Assembly (NCBI GenBank): GCA_963724135.1 | Contig: CAVRTA010000006.1 | Location: 496,001-560,000 of the forward strand | Length of the DNA: 64,000 bases | Reading direction: 5' to 3' | Source: DATLGB01 sp963724135 | GTDB lineage: Bacteria; Actinomycetota; Thermoleophilia; Solirubrobacterales; Solirubrobacteraceae | Shown: positions 49,857 through 58,635 of the stretch, in pieces | How the letters are laid out: each line of letters starts with the position of its first letter | How positions within the stretch are numbered: position 1 is the stretch's first letter | Notes under the pieces: model-generated | What the model saw: only the letters and a program-made list of their open reading frames with translations | Told to the model about the DNA's origin: nothing | Database searches by the model: none | Position numbers and translations under genes: made by a program

Positions 49857-51215
49857 GTGCGTGTCGCCGAGGAGAACACCCGCCCCGGCACTCGCAGCTG
49901 GTGGCCGGTCGAGCACGCGCCGCCGGGTGCGATCGAGGGCTACACGACGCAGACCTCCACGCGGCCGGGCCAGCGGATCGAGCTGTGCGTGTCCACCGCG
50001 CCGGCGGCGCGTTACGAGATCGTCGTCTACCGGCTCGGCTGGTACGGCGGCGACGGGGCCCGGGAGATCCTGCGCACGCCGTCGCGCATGGGTCTCGCAC
50101 GCCCGGTTCCCGAGCCCGACGCGCAGACCGGGCTGGTCGCCGCCGCCTGGCCGGTGACCGACTCGCTCGAGATCCCGCCCGATGCGGCGTCGGGACATTG
50201 GGTGGCACACCTGCGGCTCAGCACCGGCCCGCATGCCGGCACGACGGCTCTGGTGCCGTTCGTGGTGCGCCCGCGCCTCGACGAGCCCCCGGACGTCCTC
50301 GTCCAGACGCCGGTGAACACGCTCCAGGCGTACAACCACTGGGGCGGCAGGTGTCTCTACGAGTCGAACTCGACCGACAACCGGCCGGCGGTGAAGGTCT
50401 CCTTCGACCGGCCGGTCCCCGCATGGGCCGAATCGAACCTCAACTCGAAGGCCCCCCTCCACTACGACCTGCCGCTGGCGCGCTGGATGGAGCGCCACGG
50501 GTACGACGTCGGGTACCAGAGCGACGTCGACACGCACCGCGAGCCCTGGACACTCGTGCCGCCGCGCATGCTGGTCGTCTCCGGCCACGACGAGTACTGG
50601 TCACGCGAGATCCGCCAGGCCTTCGACGAGGCCCGCGACCGCGGCACCTCTCTGGCCTTCATGGGCGCGAACCTCGTCTTCTGGCAGGTCCGCTACGAGG
50701 ACGACGAGCGCACCCTGGTCGGCTACAAGAGCTTCGCCGACGATCCGGAGCCCGACGGCGCGCTCAAGACCGCCCAGTTCCGTCAGCTCGACCCCGCCTG
50801 GGAGGAGCGCGAGCTGCTCGGCACCCAGTACGAGAAGGGCTTGACCAAGCCCAACCGGCTCTTCGACTACGAGCTCGATCCCGCCTCGCTCGATGATCCG
50901 TGGATGCAGGGCACCGGCTTCGCCGAGGACCGCTCGCCCGTCCAGGCCGTCGTGGGCTACGAGTGGGACGGCATCTGGCGCGACGAGCCTCCGCCCGGCA
51001 TGGTGCGGTTCCTGCACTTCGACCACGAGCTCGGTCCCGCCGACTGCCTGCGCTGGACGGCGCCGTCGGGCGCGCGGATCTTCTCCATCGGCTCCCTCGG
51101 CCTGGTTCACGCGCTCGACGGCTGGGCGCGCGGCGGCGACGGCGACGCGCGCGTCGAGCGGCTCGTGCGCAACGCGTTCGACGACCTGGCTAGCAGTCCG
51201 CCCGAAGCCAGATGA
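49857..51215 (+). CDS. N,N-dimethylformamidase large-subunit-like protein
   Basis: A 452-residue protein similar to the beta (large) subunit domain of N,N-dimethylformamidase. Markers: VVYRLGWYGGDGAREI, NTLQAYNHWGGRCLYESNS, LVVSGHDEYWS, and FMGANLVFWQVR. The active domain of that family is a Zn or Fe amidohydrolase-like fold. Homologues of this type are common in surface-glycan regions of actinobacteria and their substrate is unknown; amide hydrolysis of an N-acylated sugar is possible. GTG start 49857. Convergent overlap of 26 bp with the next gene. Confidence 0.82.
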   Translation: MRVAEENTRPGTRSWWPVEHAPPGAIEGYTTQTSTRPGQRIELCVSTAPAARYEIVVYRLGWYGGDGAREILRTPSRMGLARPVPEPDAQTGLVAAAWPVTDSLEIPPDAASGHWVAHLRLSTGPHAGTTALVPFVVRPRLDEPPDVLVQTPVNTLQAYNHWGGRCLYESNSTDNRPAVKVSFDRPVPAWAESNLNSKAPLHYDLPLARWMERHGYDVGYQSDVDTHREPWTLVPPRMLVVSGHDEYWSREIRQAFDEARDRGTSLAFMGANLVFWQVRYEDDERTLVGYKSFADDPEPDGALKTAQFRQLDPAWEERELLGTQYEKGLTKPNRLFDYELDPASLDDPWMQGTGFAEDRSPVQAVVGYEWDGIWRDEPPPGMVRFLHFDHELGPADCLRWTAPSGARIFSIGSLGLVHALDGWARGGDGDARVERLVRNAFDDLASSPPEAR

Positions 51216-52287
51216 GGACTTCCGGAGGCTCGCGGCGGATGCGCTCGATGTCCACCGCGGGGGCCTGTTCGACCTCGACCTGCCTGAAGTGCCCGCTCAG
51301 CAGTTCGACCACGCGGGCCGCGACCGGATCGTGAACCACGAGCGCGCTCGAGCGCGCGGCGCGGATGGACAGCGGGACCAGGGTCGGCTCGAGGTCGTCG
51401 ACGGCCGTGTCCGGTTCCGCGGGCACCAGCGCATCGGCTTCGTGACGCAGGCGGGGCAGGAGGTCCAGACGGGTGGCCACCGGCTCGTGCGGGCCGAGGT
51501 CCAGGGCGCTGACGGGCAACGGGTCGAGCCCCACCGACCGGGCGACCGCCCGGTAGACGTGGAACGCGCCCACCCAGCTCAGCGCGTCGCCGGTGCGCGG
51601 GAACACGCGACCGTCGTAGCGCGCGTCCTCCAACACGGGCAGCAGGTCGAGTACGGGCCGCTGGCCGTGGCGGTCCAGCCGCACATTGAGCAGGCGGACA
51701 CCCCTGCCGGCGGCCGAGATCACCAACTCCTGCGGCGCGTGCTCGGGATAGACCTGCAGCTTGTCCGGCACCAGGGCGCAGCAGAAATCGCTGACCGTCG
51801 TCGCCAGCAACTCGAGCTCGGCGACCTCCGCGTCGAGTGAGGCGTGGCTGACCCGGGCCGTCCCGCACCGCAGCTCCAGGTCGCCGGCGCCCACCCCGAA
51901 GAGCCAGCCCGCCCGCCCCGCGAGCGCGTGCGTCGGCCCGTCGCCGTCGGGCACGGCCAGCGACACGTCGTCCAGCGGCTCGTCGCCCCGTCCCTGGACG
52001 ACCCAGTCCGGGGCCAGCGGAAGCGTGCGCGACCCCGCCCGCACCTCGACGATGTGCGCTCCGGCAGTCAGCGCGTCGCCCTCGAGCGGGATCCGGAAGC
52101 CGTGTGCCCCGTCGCCGAGGCCGGCCCTGCGGAGGTCGTCGCGCTCCTGATCCGCGGGGACCGCAGGCAGCGGGAGGTGGTCGAACCTCCCGCTCACCTC
52201 GATGCGGGCGCCGGGGCGCTCATCGTCGGCCGCCCAGCCCACGATCTCGCCGCCGACGACCCCATCCACATAGCCGCGGATCGCCAC
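51190..52287 (-). CDS. AlgX/AlgJ-like SGNH-fold protein without catalytic residues (copy 1)
   Basis: A 365-residue protein. An N-terminal beta-sandwich (GYVDGVVGGEIVGWAADDE) precedes an AlgX/AlgJ-like domain with GRAGWLFG, LVPDKLQVYPE and LDLLPVLEDAR. In AlgJ-type O-acetyltransferases the next block is DTHW and a later one GDS; here they read GDALSW and VHDPVAAR. The catalytic Asp-x-His and Ser are therefore missing. No signal peptide is seen. It may bind a nascent glycan or regulate an acetylase. TAGAAT is 6 nt before the GTG. Confidence 0.78.
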   Translation of the reverse strand: MAIRGYVDGVVGGEIVGWAADDERPGARIEVSGRFDHLPLPAVPADQERDDLRRAGLGDGAHGFRIPLEGDALTAGAHIVEVRAGSRTLPLAPDWVVQGRGDEPLDDVSLAVPDGDGPTHALAGRAGWLFGVGAGDLELRCGTARVSHASLDAEVAELELLATTVSDFCCALVPDKLQVYPEHAPQELVISAAGRGVRLLNVRLDRHGQRPVLDLLPVLEDARYDGRVFPRTGDALSWVGAFHVYRAVARSVGLDPLPVSALDLGPHEPVATRLDLLPRLRHEADALVPAEPDTAVDDLEPTLVPLSIRAARSSALVVHDPVAARVVELLSGHFRQVEVEQAPAVDIERIRREPPEVLIWLRADC

Positions 52288-52293
52288 GCGGAG

Positions 52294-52303
52294 ATTCTAG
52301 GTT
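52294..52303. promoter_or_regulatory. Symmetric divergent -10 element (ANNNTANNNT)
   Basis: ATTCTAGGTT holds TAGAAT on the minus strand, 6 nt before GTG 52287, and TAGGTT on the plus strand, 26 nt before ATG 52330. A second plus-strand -10 (TACCAT, 52316-52321, 8 nt before the ATG) competes with it. Confidence 0.5.
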
Positions 52304-52329
52304 CCGCGTCCCATCTACCATGCCGCCCG

Positions 52330-53565
52330 ATGGTGGTCCCCCAGATCAAGGTCGTCGACGGCCGCGTCGAGGGGACGCCGGACGGCGTCGTGACCGGCTG
52401 GGCCTGGAATCCGGCCGATCCCGAGGAACGGGTCCGGATCACGGTGTGGGTCAACGGCCGGCCGGTCGCCTCGGGCCCGGCCGACCAGCGCGCCCCCGGC
52501 CTCAAGAAGGTCGGGATCGGCGACGGGCGCCACGCGTTCGCCATCCCGCTGCCGGAGGAGCTGCGCGACCAGCAACCGCTGCGCGTCGCGGTGCGGGCGG
52601 ACGGCGCGGTCGAGCGCCTGCCGCTGCTCGAGAACTGGTCCGAGACCGGCGCGGAGAGCGTCTGGTCCGGCGTCGAGCTCGTGCCCGACGAAGGCCCGCT
52701 TCCGACGCCGCCCATCGAGGACGATCCCCCGCCCCCGGCGCCCGAGCCGGCGACGAGCGCCCTGACCGGTCGCGACGGCTGGCTGTTCGGGCTCACGAGC
52801 GCGGAGGCCGAGCGGCTGCAGCGGCTGCGCTCACTGGCCGAGGAGCTGCAGGGGGCCGCGGCCCTGCTCGAGCAGCTCGCCATCCGCTACGTGGTCGCCG
52901 TGGTGCCGGCGAAGCTCGCCGTCCACCCGGAGATGGCCACGGTGGCGTCCGCCGACATGCCGCGGTGCGCGCGGGAGCTCGAGGCCCTCGCGCGCGATAG
53001 CGACAGTCTCGAGATCCTGGACCTGCTCGGCGTCCTGCAGGACGCGCGCCGGCACGGACCGCTGTTCCATCCGCGCGAGGAGCGCCTGTCCGCGCTCGGC
53101 GCCTTCCACGTCACCCGCGCGCTGGTCAAGCGCGCCGGCCCCATCCCCCCCGGCCTGCGACCGCTGCCGCTGTCATCGATGGCGCTCGCGCCGACGCTGG
53201 AGACGCCGGGTGAAGCGCTGGAGGACCTGCCGCAGATCGGCGCGCCGGACAGCGGTTCCGCGGGCGTGCTCGAGGGAATCGACGCCGCCTCGCTGCGCGC
53301 CCTGCGCATGCCGGCGGCGAGCCACCTCGAGGTCGAGGGCCTGCCCGCCCCGCGCGTCTACGAGCAGCCCGGAGCCGAGGACCTCGCGCGCGCCGCCCTG
53401 GTCGGCGACCCGGTCATCCACACGATCGCTCCCTGGCTCGCCGAGAGCACCGCGCGCATCGTCATCCTCGAGTCGCGCCGAGCTCCACTCGTCCCGATCG
53501 AGCTCGAGCATCCCGCAGTGGTGTTCCACGTGCTCGACGAGCGGCGCATCCTCGCGCCCGGCTAA
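52330..53565 (+). CDS. AlgX/AlgJ-like SGNH-fold protein without catalytic residues (copy 2)
   Basis: A 411-residue paralogue of the genes at 51190 and 55416. The N-terminal beta-sandwich reads DGVVTGWAWNPADPEERV, followed by a proline-rich linker and the AlgX/AlgJ-like domain: GRDGWLFG, VVPAKLAVHPE, LDLLGVLQDAR. The DTHW block is replaced by EERLSALGAFHV and the GDS block by VGDPVIHT, so catalysis is unlikely. No signal peptide. The stop overlaps the convergent GT61 fusion gene by 4 bp. Confidence 0.77.
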   Translation: MVVPQIKVVDGRVEGTPDGVVTGWAWNPADPEERVRITVWVNGRPVASGPADQRAPGLKKVGIGDGRHAFAIPLPEELRDQQPLRVAVRADGAVERLPLLENWSETGAESVWSGVELVPDEGPLPTPPIEDDPPPPAPEPATSALTGRDGWLFGLTSAEAERLQRLRSLAEELQGAAALLEQLAIRYVVAVVPAKLAVHPEMATVASADMPRCARELEALARDSDSLEILDLLGVLQDARRHGPLFHPREERLSALGAFHVTRALVKRAGPIPPGLRPLPLSSMALAPTLETPGEALEDLPQIGAPDSGSAGVLEGIDAASLRALRMPAASHLEVEGLPAPRVYEQPGAEDLARAALVGDPVIHTIAPWLAESTARIVILESRRAPLVPIELEHPAVVFHVLDERRILAPG

Positions 53566-55364
53566 TCCGTCTCGATCAGCTGCGTCAGCTGCTCGATGTC
53601 GACGACTATGTCCGCGCGGCTGAACCGCGCGCGAGGCCCGTCGACCGGGTCGCCGACGAGCATCTGGTAGCGCAGTCCGCCGAGACTCGCGATCGCCCAG
53701 CACGACGTGGACTCCTCGAACCCGGCGGGGAAGAGTTCGACGACGCGCGTGCCCGGCCGCGCGAAAAGCAGGTTGGCGAGCCCACCTCCATCCTGGGCCA
53801 CCACGAACTCCGCCCCGGCGAACATGGCGATCTGCTCGGCGAACTCGAATTCGCTCAAGACGACGGTGGTGAACCCCAGCTCGGAGAGGCGCTCCTCAAG
53901 CGCGTCCTCGTTGGCCACGTGGCGGAAGCGAGCGTCGCGGCGGCTGATGTAGAACCGTCGGGGCAAATCCCTGGTCACCGGCGGCGCGTAGTGGTCGCGC
54001 AGGTGCTGCGCCAGCGTGACGATCTCAGGGGAGTAGCGGGCCTCCCGTGCGGGGTGGATCGGGAAGCTGGCCGTCACGGCGCGCTGCACGTGAACCACAT
54101 CCTCCTCGACATAGCGCGGCTCGACGCCGAGCCATTGCAGCGTGGTCTGCGCGAATGCCGTATCGACCGGGCGCAAGATGACAGGAAGTTCGGCGAGCGT
54201 GCCTCGCTCGCGGACAAAAAGCAGCCGCGGCACCAGCTCCGTCATCCAGCAGAAGAAATCCTGAATCGCACGTGCACCCAGCGCGACGACGGGCTCGTCG
54301 ATGGTCGTGCTGCTGAGCCCCGCGCGGAGCGCGGGCCACCCCTCCCCGCCACGCGCGAAGACCCGCTCGTTGGCGAAGCTGCTCGGCCCCCGCAGCGTCT
54401 GCTCGATCGTGCGGTCGCCCTGGACCGCCACAAGATGCGGGCCGACGAGCGAGCAGCTGGGGATCGACATCATGAAGATCCGGCGCACCGTGTAGCTGGC
54501 GTTTGAGCGCCGCAACTGCGGCTGGCGCTCAGCCGTCACGGCGTTGCCGATGATCGGGAACTGATCGAGCTGGACGTGGTCTCGCCCTCCGGCGCCCCGC
54601 GATATCGCCGTGACCGTCGAGGTCCCCGTCCACGACGGGTCTCGCACGGTGACGACAGACGCGATGTCGTCGATGGATATCGACCGCAGCGGAACACCCG
54701 CCGTGACGCGGCCTGGGGACGGTCTCGCCTGGGCGGCACGGCAGACGAACACGGTCCCGCGATACATCCCCTCCTCGAGCTCGCGCAGTTCGACCGCGGC
54801 GAACCGCTGCTCCAGCTGCGCGACGACGTCGCGCCCGTAGGCGCGGCGGTTGCCGTACTGATCGCGATCGATCGGCACGGTGTCGGCCGCCTTCGGGTTC
54901 CACGGGATCTCGAGCAGCGCGCGGCCACCGGGAGCGAGCACGCGCGCGATCTCGTCCAGCGCCGCCCGGTCGTCCGGGATCTCGGCGAGGACGTGCTGCA
55001 GCGTGACGAGCTCGTACGCCCCGGACTCAAGCCCGCGCAGGTCGGCGAGGTCGAGGTCGTGGTCGATGAACCTGTCGAAGGCCCCCGGGTCGCGCGCACC
55101 CCGCACTGCGCGCTTGTCGATGCTCTCGTAGCGCCATCCCAGCGCTCGCAGATACTCGCCCAGCACGCGGGCGTTGTAGGGAGCGATCTCGAGGCAGCGG
55201 CGACCCTGGACCGGCGTGAGCTCAGCGCGCAGGTTGCGCACGAGCTCACGCTGACGCTCGAGGGAGCCGCAGCCCGCGCAGGCCGCCTCGGGCCGGTCGT
55301 AGTAAGGGACGCGTTCGGGGCTGCCGCAGATCGGGCACGGGCTGAAGGTCGGTGCGGGAGCCAC
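53562..55364 (-). CDS. Fusion of a zinc-finger SAM methyltransferase and a GT61 glycosyltransferase
   Basis: A 600-residue two-domain protein. Residues 10-32 form a Cys4 zinc ribbon (CPIC ... CAGC). A class I methyltransferase follows (CLEIAPYNARVLGEYL, then LVTLQHVLAEIPDD). From ~230 the sequence is a DUF563/GT61 glycosyltransferase, with ILRPVDTAFAQTTLQWLG, RRFYISRRDARFRHV and a final FVVAQDGGGLANLLFARPG. It could both methylate and add a sugar in capping a glycan. GTG start, TAAAGT 9 nt upstream. Confidence 0.85.
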   Translation of the reverse strand: MAPAPTFSPCPICGSPERVPYYDRPEAACAGCGSLERQRELVRNLRAELTPVQGRRCLEIAPYNARVLGEYLRALGWRYESIDKRAVRGARDPGAFDRFIDHDLDLADLRGLESGAYELVTLQHVLAEIPDDRAALDEIARVLAPGGRALLEIPWNPKAADTVPIDRDQYGNRRAYGRDVVAQLEQRFAAVELRELEEGMYRGTVFVCRAAQARPSPGRVTAGVPLRSISIDDIASVVTVRDPSWTGTSTVTAISRGAGGRDHVQLDQFPIIGNAVTAERQPQLRRSNASYTVRRIFMMSIPSCSLVGPHLVAVQGDRTIEQTLRGPSSFANERVFARGGEGWPALRAGLSSTTIDEPVVALGARAIQDFFCWMTELVPRLLFVRERGTLAELPVILRPVDTAFAQTTLQWLGVEPRYVEEDVVHVQRAVTASFPIHPAREARYSPEIVTLAQHLRDHYAPPVTRDLPRRFYISRRDARFRHVANEDALEERLSELGFTTVVLSEFEFAEQIAMFAGAEFVVAQDGGGLANLLFARPGTRVVELFPAGFEESTSCWAIASLGGLRYQMLVGDPVDGPRARFSRADIVVDIEQLTQLIETD

Positions 55365-55415
55365 CCGCGCGGGACTTTACGAGCTGCAAGCGTGCTTCGG
55401 TCGTAGCCTGCAGCC

Positions 55416-56720
55416 ATGCAGGCCCGCGGCTATATCGACGGCGTGTTCGGCGACACCGTCCGCGGGTGGGTCGTCGATCTCGACCAGCCCGGAGCCCCGC
55501 TGAACGTCGTGGTGCGCTTCGACGGCGCCGCGCAACTGGTCACGGCTGCCGACGAGCAGCGCGACGACCTCACGAGGGCCGGCATCAGCACGAACGTCGG
55601 CGGCTTCCGCGTCCAGCTTCCGCAGCCTCCGGACGCCGGCGACCACCTGATCGTGGCGCTGATCGAAGGTACGACGGTCGCCGTCCCGCTGGCCCGCGAC
55701 GCGCGCGTCGTGGATTCCGCGGGAAACCTCCGCAGGGACGTCCGGCTGTTCGAGGAGGAGGACCCCGACCCGATCGCCCCACCGGACCTGCCACGCCTGG
55801 CGCCCAAGACAGCCGACGACGCCGGCGTCCGCGAGCTCGTGGTCCCGGCGAGCGGTGCGGAGACCGTGCTGCGCGGCGAACAGGGCTGGCTCTACCCCTA
55901 TCCCGCTGAGGGCTTCGATCTCCTACGCGGCGTCGCGCGGCTCGACCGGGACACGATCAGCGCGCTGGTCGGGCGTCTGCACACCCTCCTGGAGGCGGGT
56001 GCCGCCGTCTCTTTGGTCGCCGTGCTCCCGGACAAGCTGTTCGTCTACCCCGAACGCGCCCCGGCGCCGATGCCGCTGGCTCCAGGCGGCCGGCTGGCGG
56101 AGCGCATCGCCACGAGGCTGCAGGACGACGACCAGCTTCACCTGCTCGACCTGCTCCCGGCGTTGCTGCGCGCTCGCTCGCACGGCTGGCTGTTCGGCCG
56201 TAGCGGCTCTGCGCCGACCTGGCTGGGGGCGTTTCACGCCTACCGGGCGATCGCGAAGGCGCTCTCGCTCGCCCTGCCCGCGCTCGTTCCGTGCCCGGTC
56301 GAAGAGGTGACCCTCGGACAGGCCGGGATCGTGCCCACTGCGAAGAGCGTCTATGCCGCGGCGTGGGGCGAGGCTGGACCGGGGGGCCACCAAGCGGTCC
56401 AGCCTCCGGCGGAGGTCGAGACCCCGCTGGTCGGTTTCCGGGCGCCGCCGGCGGACGATCGGCCGTCACTACTGGTGGCGCATGATGCTGCGACGGTCCG
56501 GATCGCCGAGCTGTGTACGGCGCACGGGGAGCCGGGAGCGCGGGTCGCCCTCGACGACGCCGGCGTCACGGCCGCGCAGCAGAGGCCCGCGGCGCTGGTC
56601 TGGCTCGTGAGCGACGCGACCCTCGTCCGGTGGGCGTCAGCTTCCGGGTCCGAGCTGGCGCGTGGCGACATCCAGGGCGGAGTCGCCGCGGGTGCGCCGG
56701 AAGGTCAGCAGCCGGCCTAG
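55416..56720 (+). CDS. AlgX/AlgJ-like SGNH-fold protein without catalytic residues (copy 3)
   Basis: A 434-residue paralogue. The N-terminal beta-sandwich begins RGYIDGVFGDTVRGWVVDLD, almost as in copy 1. The AlgX/AlgJ-like domain has GEQGWLYPY, VLPDKLFVYPE and LDLLPALLRARSHG. The DTHW site reads SGSAPTWLGAFHAYRA and the GDS site LVAHDAATVR, so the triad is absent here too. TAGCCT is 6 nt upstream of the ATG. The gene end overlaps the GT92-like gene on the other strand by ~84 bp. Confidence 0.77.
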   Translation: MQARGYIDGVFGDTVRGWVVDLDQPGAPLNVVVRFDGAAQLVTAADEQRDDLTRAGISTNVGGFRVQLPQPPDAGDHLIVALIEGTTVAVPLARDARVVDSAGNLRRDVRLFEEEDPDPIAPPDLPRLAPKTADDAGVRELVVPASGAETVLRGEQGWLYPYPAEGFDLLRGVARLDRDTISALVGRLHTLLEAGAAVSLVAVLPDKLFVYPERAPAPMPLAPGGRLAERIATRLQDDDQLHLLDLLPALLRARSHGWLFGRSGSAPTWLGAFHAYRAIAKALSLALPALVPCPVEEVTLGQAGIVPTAKSVYAAAWGEAGPGGHQAVQPPAEVETPLVGFRAPPADDRPSLLVAHDAATVRIAELCTAHGEPGARVALDDAGVTAAQQRPAALVWLVSDATLVRWASASGSELARGDIQGGVAAGAPEGQQPA

Positions 56721-57776
56721 CCGGACGGCCCGTTCCCCGATGCGCCAGGTCGCGCTCGACCGCGCGCGCGCCACGAGCAGCGCGGCGCTCTCCAGCCGCT
56801 GTTCGAGCTCGGCGCTGCGTTCGGTTTCGGCGTTCAGCGCAGCGTGGGCCGCGGCGAGCTGAGCGCGATGCTGCTCGAGCCCCTGCTGCACGCGCGCTGT
56901 CTCCGTTTCGAGCTCCCGTAACCGCCGGCGGGCCGCATCGAGCTCGGAGTAGACGATGTCGATGTCGCCCGCGTTTATTTCGACGATCAGCTGCCTGACC
57001 GGGTCCGCCCAGCGCAGGATCGTCGCGTCCTCCTGCTCGTTGCGGTCGTTCTCCTCGAACTCCGCCTCGATGCGGCGCTTGATCGGGCTGCGACGGCCCT
57101 CTGCCCGCTGGTCCCATTCCTGCCGCGACTTGGTGAAGTAGCGCTGGACCCGGATCGCGTCGTGGCTCACCTCGCGGGAGAGTCCGCTGTCATCGAGGTC
57201 CTCGCCGGCGACGGTCCGGTGGACCGTCCCGGGCTTCAGGCGGGTCCCGTGCGCTCGCGGCAACTCGATCACCTCGCTGCGCGCGAGGGTCCTCAGCATG
57301 TGGTTGCCGCGGAACTCGCGCGGTGCGCAACGGGTGAAACGCTCCATCACGAGCCCCGGCTCGCGGGTCTTGTGGCCCGAGCTGCCGAAGACCATCCGGT
57401 TGACCCCGATCGCGTCCAGACCCTCGCGCTCACGCAGGAAACTCTGGATCGAGGCGTGCTTCGGCGTGACGATCATCTCGTCGATGTCCACGAACGTCAG
57501 CCAGTCGGTCCGGTCGAGCAGGCGTTCCAGGCCATCGGCGTACGCGATCCATTCTGGCCTGTCCTCGGCCGGGGACGTGAACGGGACCCACTCGCACAGG
57601 CCCGCCTTCGCCAGCCGCGCGAGCACCGCATGCGAGTTGTCGGTGCAGTCGTGGGCGTAGACCCGGATGGGGGCGAACCCCATCAGGTGGTGGTACGCGA
57701 TCCACTCCTCGAGGTAGGTGCCCTCGTTCTTGGCAACCGCGCACAGCCCCACGGCCGGGCCCCCGAGGTCGAGCAT
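56637..57776 (-). CDS. Glycosyltransferase family 92/GT2-like with coiled-coil tail
   Basis: A 379-residue protein. The N-terminal GT-A domain reads VGLCAVAKNEGTYLEEWIAYHHLMG, the standard start of GT92/DUF23-type enzymes, with the metal-binding VDIDEMIV. A long coiled coil follows (ARRRLRELETETARVQ), and the tail WRIGERAVRLGRLLTFRR is shared with the protein at 59290. The start is ATG 57776, with TACCTT 9 nt upstream. It follows the GT-D gene by 26 bp. Confidence 0.85.
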   Translation of the reverse strand: MLDLGGPAVGLCAVAKNEGTYLEEWIAYHHLMGFAPIRVYAHDCTDNSHAVLARLAKAGLCEWVPFTSPAEDRPEWIAYADGLERLLDRTDWLTFVDIDEMIVTPKHASIQSFLREREGLDAIGVNRMVFGSSGHKTREPGLVMERFTRCAPREFRGNHMLRTLARSEVIELPRAHGTRLKPGTVHRTVAGEDLDDSGLSREVSHDAIRVQRYFTKSRQEWDQRAEGRRSPIKRRIEAEFEENDRNEQEDATILRWADPVRQLIVEINAGDIDIVYSELDAARRRLRELETETARVQQGLEQHRAQLAAAHAALNAETERSAELEQRLESAALLVARARSSATWRIGERAVRLGRLLTFRRTRGDSALDVATRQLGPGS

Positions 57777-57802
57777 CAGGCCGTCAAGGTAGCGGTGGAG
57801 GG

Positions 57803-58612
57803 TCAGGCCGGCGGCTGCTCGCGGGGCGCCCGGCGGCCGCGGGTCACCTTGCCGGCGATGCCGTCCAGCGACGATCCCATGTCGATGCCGATACCGCCGG
57901 CATCCTTGACCTGAACGCAGAGGCTCTTCGCGAAGAGTCCGGCCCCGATCAGGAACACCTCGCCCTGCTCGCGCACGGTGAGCGCCTCGGAGATCCGCAT
58001 GTACGCGTCGGGCCACATCGGGACGTCGTGCATCGCGCTCTCGAACTCGTCGTCGACAGCGCGCATGATGTGCTGCGAAGGGATCTGGAAGACGCGCACG
58101 TCGGGTACCCCGTAGCGCTCCCGGAACACGGGCTCGAGGTTGCGTGAGGTCACGATGCTCACGCGCTCCAGCCCGCTCAGGAGCTCGGGCAGTGCCTCAC
58201 GCAGGGCGGAGTTGAACAGGCAATGCGTGCTGTAGGTGTGACCGGCTCGCTCGTGGGCTCGCTGTGCGTAGAGGTTGCAGACGTACGCGGCCCACTCGCG
58301 ATGCTCGTCGCTGAACCGTTCGTCGGCCTCGATGCCCGCTATGTCGGCGCGGTCGAATGCGTCCAGCAGCAGCGCCTGGAGCTTGAAGACGCTCTCCGGA
58401 TGCGGGAGATGGCCGGTCTGCCGCCGCACCTTGCGCGCGGCGACACGCACCGAGAGGGGATCGTTCCAGTCGGCGGCGAGCACGCGCCCCTCGCCCTCCC
58501 CGAATCGCGCCGCGGCGGCCGGTTTCCGCCGCTGGATCCACCGCGCCACCATGCGCGTCACGTCCGGAGTGGAGATCGCGATGCTTTCCGGTGGAGCCGG
58601 CTTGGCCTGCAT
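57803..58612 (-). CDS. GT-D-fold glycosyltransferase-like protein
   Basis: A 269-residue protein of the GT-D (DUF1792) glycosyltransferase type first described in streptococcal serine-rich glycoprotein glycosylation. The nucleotide-sugar site FGEGEGRVLAADW comes early; later come SRNLEPVF, VFLIGAGLFAKSL and GIGIDMGSSLDG. It should transfer a hexose to a glycan acceptor. The start is ATG 58612; TATGTT sits 7 nt upstream. In a minus-strand group with a methyltransferase and the GT92-like enzyme. Confidence 0.83.
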   Translation of the reverse strand: MQAKPAPPESIAISTPDVTRMVARWIQRRKPAAAARFGEGEGRVLAADWNDPLSVRVAARKVRRQTGHLPHPESVFKLQALLLDAFDRADIAGIEADERFSDEHREWAAYVCNLYAQRAHERAGHTYSTHCLFNSALREALPELLSGLERVSIVTSRNLEPVFRERYGVPDVRVFQIPSQHIMRAVDDEFESAMHDVPMWPDAYMRISEALTVREQGEVFLIGAGLFAKSLCVQVKDAGGIGIDMGSSLDGIAGKVTRGRRAPREQPPA

Positions 58613-58635
58613 GGCCCGAAACATAGAGCGCCGCG

